Assembly: GCA_942492055.1 (NCBI GenBank)
Contig: CALODP010000025.1
Span: forward strand, 270,717-334,716
Origin: CALODP01 sp942492055
GTDB taxonomy: Bacteria; Bacteroidota; Ignavibacteria; Ignavibacteriales; Melioribacteraceae
Length of the DNA stretch: 64,000 nucleotides
Direction of reading: 5' to 3'
Shown here: one piece after another, positions 63,200 to 64,000 of the stretch
How the letters are laid out: every line of letters begins with the position of its first letter
How positions within the stretch are numbered: the stretch's first letter is position 1
Notes under the pieces: generated by a model
What the model saw: the letters and a program-made list of their open reading frames with translations, nothing else
The model's database searches: none
What the model was told of the DNA's origin: nothing
Made by a program: the position numbers and the translations under genes

Positions 63200-64000
63200 T
63201 TATTCGACTTCAACAAGCCAATTGTGTCTGTCTTCGACTTTACCTGTTTGTATTCCGGTAAGTTCTTCATATAACTTAGTAGCCAAATTGCCGGCTTTTT
63301 CATCACCGAATTCCAAAACCTGATCGTTATATTTTAGGCGACCTATAGAGGAAATTACGGCTGCAGTTCCTGTTCCGAATAATTCTAAGTCAGAATCTTT
63401 TCCGTATGCGTCTGCAATCTCCTTAACAGAAATTCTTCTTTCCGTTACGTTGTATCCCCAATCTTTTAATATCTGTAGAACAGACATTCTGGTAATTCCC
63501 GGTAAGATAGATCCGGTAAGTTCAGGAGTGGTTACTTCGTCTTTGAATCTAACAAAGAAATTCATTGTACCTACTTCTTCAACATATTTTTGCTCGATTC
63601 CATCCAACCATAATACCTGTGAGTAGCCTTCTTTTTTAGCGGCTGCCTGTGCTGCCAAACTGGCTGCGTAGTTTGCAGGGGTTTTGCAATCACCGATACC
63701 TTTTCTTACGGCTCTGACGTATTTGTCTGTTACCAATATCGGAACCGGTTTGAAGCCTTCAGGATAATAAGGACCAACCGGACTGAGTAGCATAATAAAT
63801 TTATAGTTATCTGCCGGGCGTACTCCTAAGAAAGGATCTACTGATATTATGAAAGGTCTTACGTACAATGAATATCCCGGTTTTGTAGGAATCCATTCTT
63901 TATCAATTCGTACAAGCTCGATTAATGCTTTTTGAGCCAATTCAATATCTATTTCTGGAATGCACATCTTTCTGGAGGAATTATTTAATCGCTCAAAATT
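63200..64000 (-). CDS. ilvE: Branched-chain amino acid aminotransferase, C-terminal part (partial)
   Basis: The frame runs through the right edge of the window; the ATG at 63967 is internal because the FERLNNSSRKM segment upstream is also typical of the family. About 266 of an expected 350-plus residues are present. The class IV pattern includes LYVRPFIISVDPFLGVRPA, DCKTPANYAASLAAQ (Lys region) and ELTGSILPGITR. It transfers amino groups among leucine, isoleucine, valine and their keto acids with pyridoxal phosphate. A terminator follows the stop codon. Confidence 0.95.
   Translation of the reverse strand, partial: NFERLNNSSRKMCIPEIDIELAQKALIELVRIDKEWIPTKPGYSLYVRPFIISVDPFLGVRPADNYKFIMLLSPVGPYYPEGFKPVPILVTDKYVRAVRKGIGDCKTPANYAASLAAQAAAKKEGYSQVLWLDGIEQKYVEEVGTMNFFVRFKDEVTTPELTGSILPGITRMSVLQILKDWGYNVTERRISVKEIADAYGKDSDLELFGTGTAAVISSIGRLKYNDQVLEFGDEKAGNLATKLYEELTGIQTGKVEDRHNWLVEVE

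Overview
The window looks like chromosome from a Gram-negative, moderately AT-rich member of the FCB group (Bacteroidota / Ignavibacteriota-like). Support comes from a fused LpxC-FabZ protein, type IX secretion genes (porU, porV), a DUF5683 outer-membrane protein, a tandem bamA-skp-skp cluster and a LexA of ordinary family type. The species cannot be named from the sequence alone.

Layout. 1-6.4 kb: end of a membrane acyltransferase, then an acyl-CoA synthetase, a YjjG-type nucleotidase, methionyl-tRNA synthetase and a solitary beta-class DNA methyltransferase. 6.5-12.8 kb: an envelope operon with a lipoprotein carrying three parvulin domains, a second parvulin-associated lipoprotein, a SurA-like chaperone, a MoxR ATPase and an M23 peptidase. 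13-16.7 kb: a YqhD-like alcohol dehydrogenase, then an overlapping ECF sigma / membrane regulator / DUF4097-like secreted protein operon. 16.7-18.2 kb: no gene; it holds a 21-bp-phased repeat array with two opposed arms and a REP-like hairpin pair. 18.2-25.1 kb: an orphan histidine kinase, an 11-domain Ig-like lipoprotein, tRNA-Glu, endonuclease III and an HD-domain protein. 25.5-37.8 kb: the type IX secretion block, with porU, porV, an M6-like protein that has lost its HExxH motif but keeps a sorting tail, a peptidase / beta-propeller / Omp85-like barrel fusion, and a DUF5683 protein. 37.8-40.7 kb: an accessory patch with a second REP-like pair, an SRA-HNH type IV restriction-like nuclease, a second 21-bp-phased array and repeat debris. 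40.7-61.5 kb, minus strand: a paralogue of the peptidase-propeller-barrel protein, RNase R, then a run of outer-membrane biogenesis genes (tamB, heptose kinase and adenylyltransferase, a propeller, an octanoyltransferase, lpxA, lpxC-fabZ, lpxD, two skp, bamA, uppS). 61.7-64 kb, minus strand: a small lexA-led operon and the C-terminal part of a branched-chain aminotransferase.

Most of the window serves the cell envelope: periplasmic chaperones feed the BAM machine, Lpx and heptose enzymes build lipid A and core, TamB supports outer-membrane homeostasis, and PorU/PorV finish secretion of type IX cargo. The features that ordinary annotation does not explain are the two intergenic arrays. They have unrelated sequences but share one architecture: an exact 21-bp phase, a 42-bp higher-order unit and a short invariant core.
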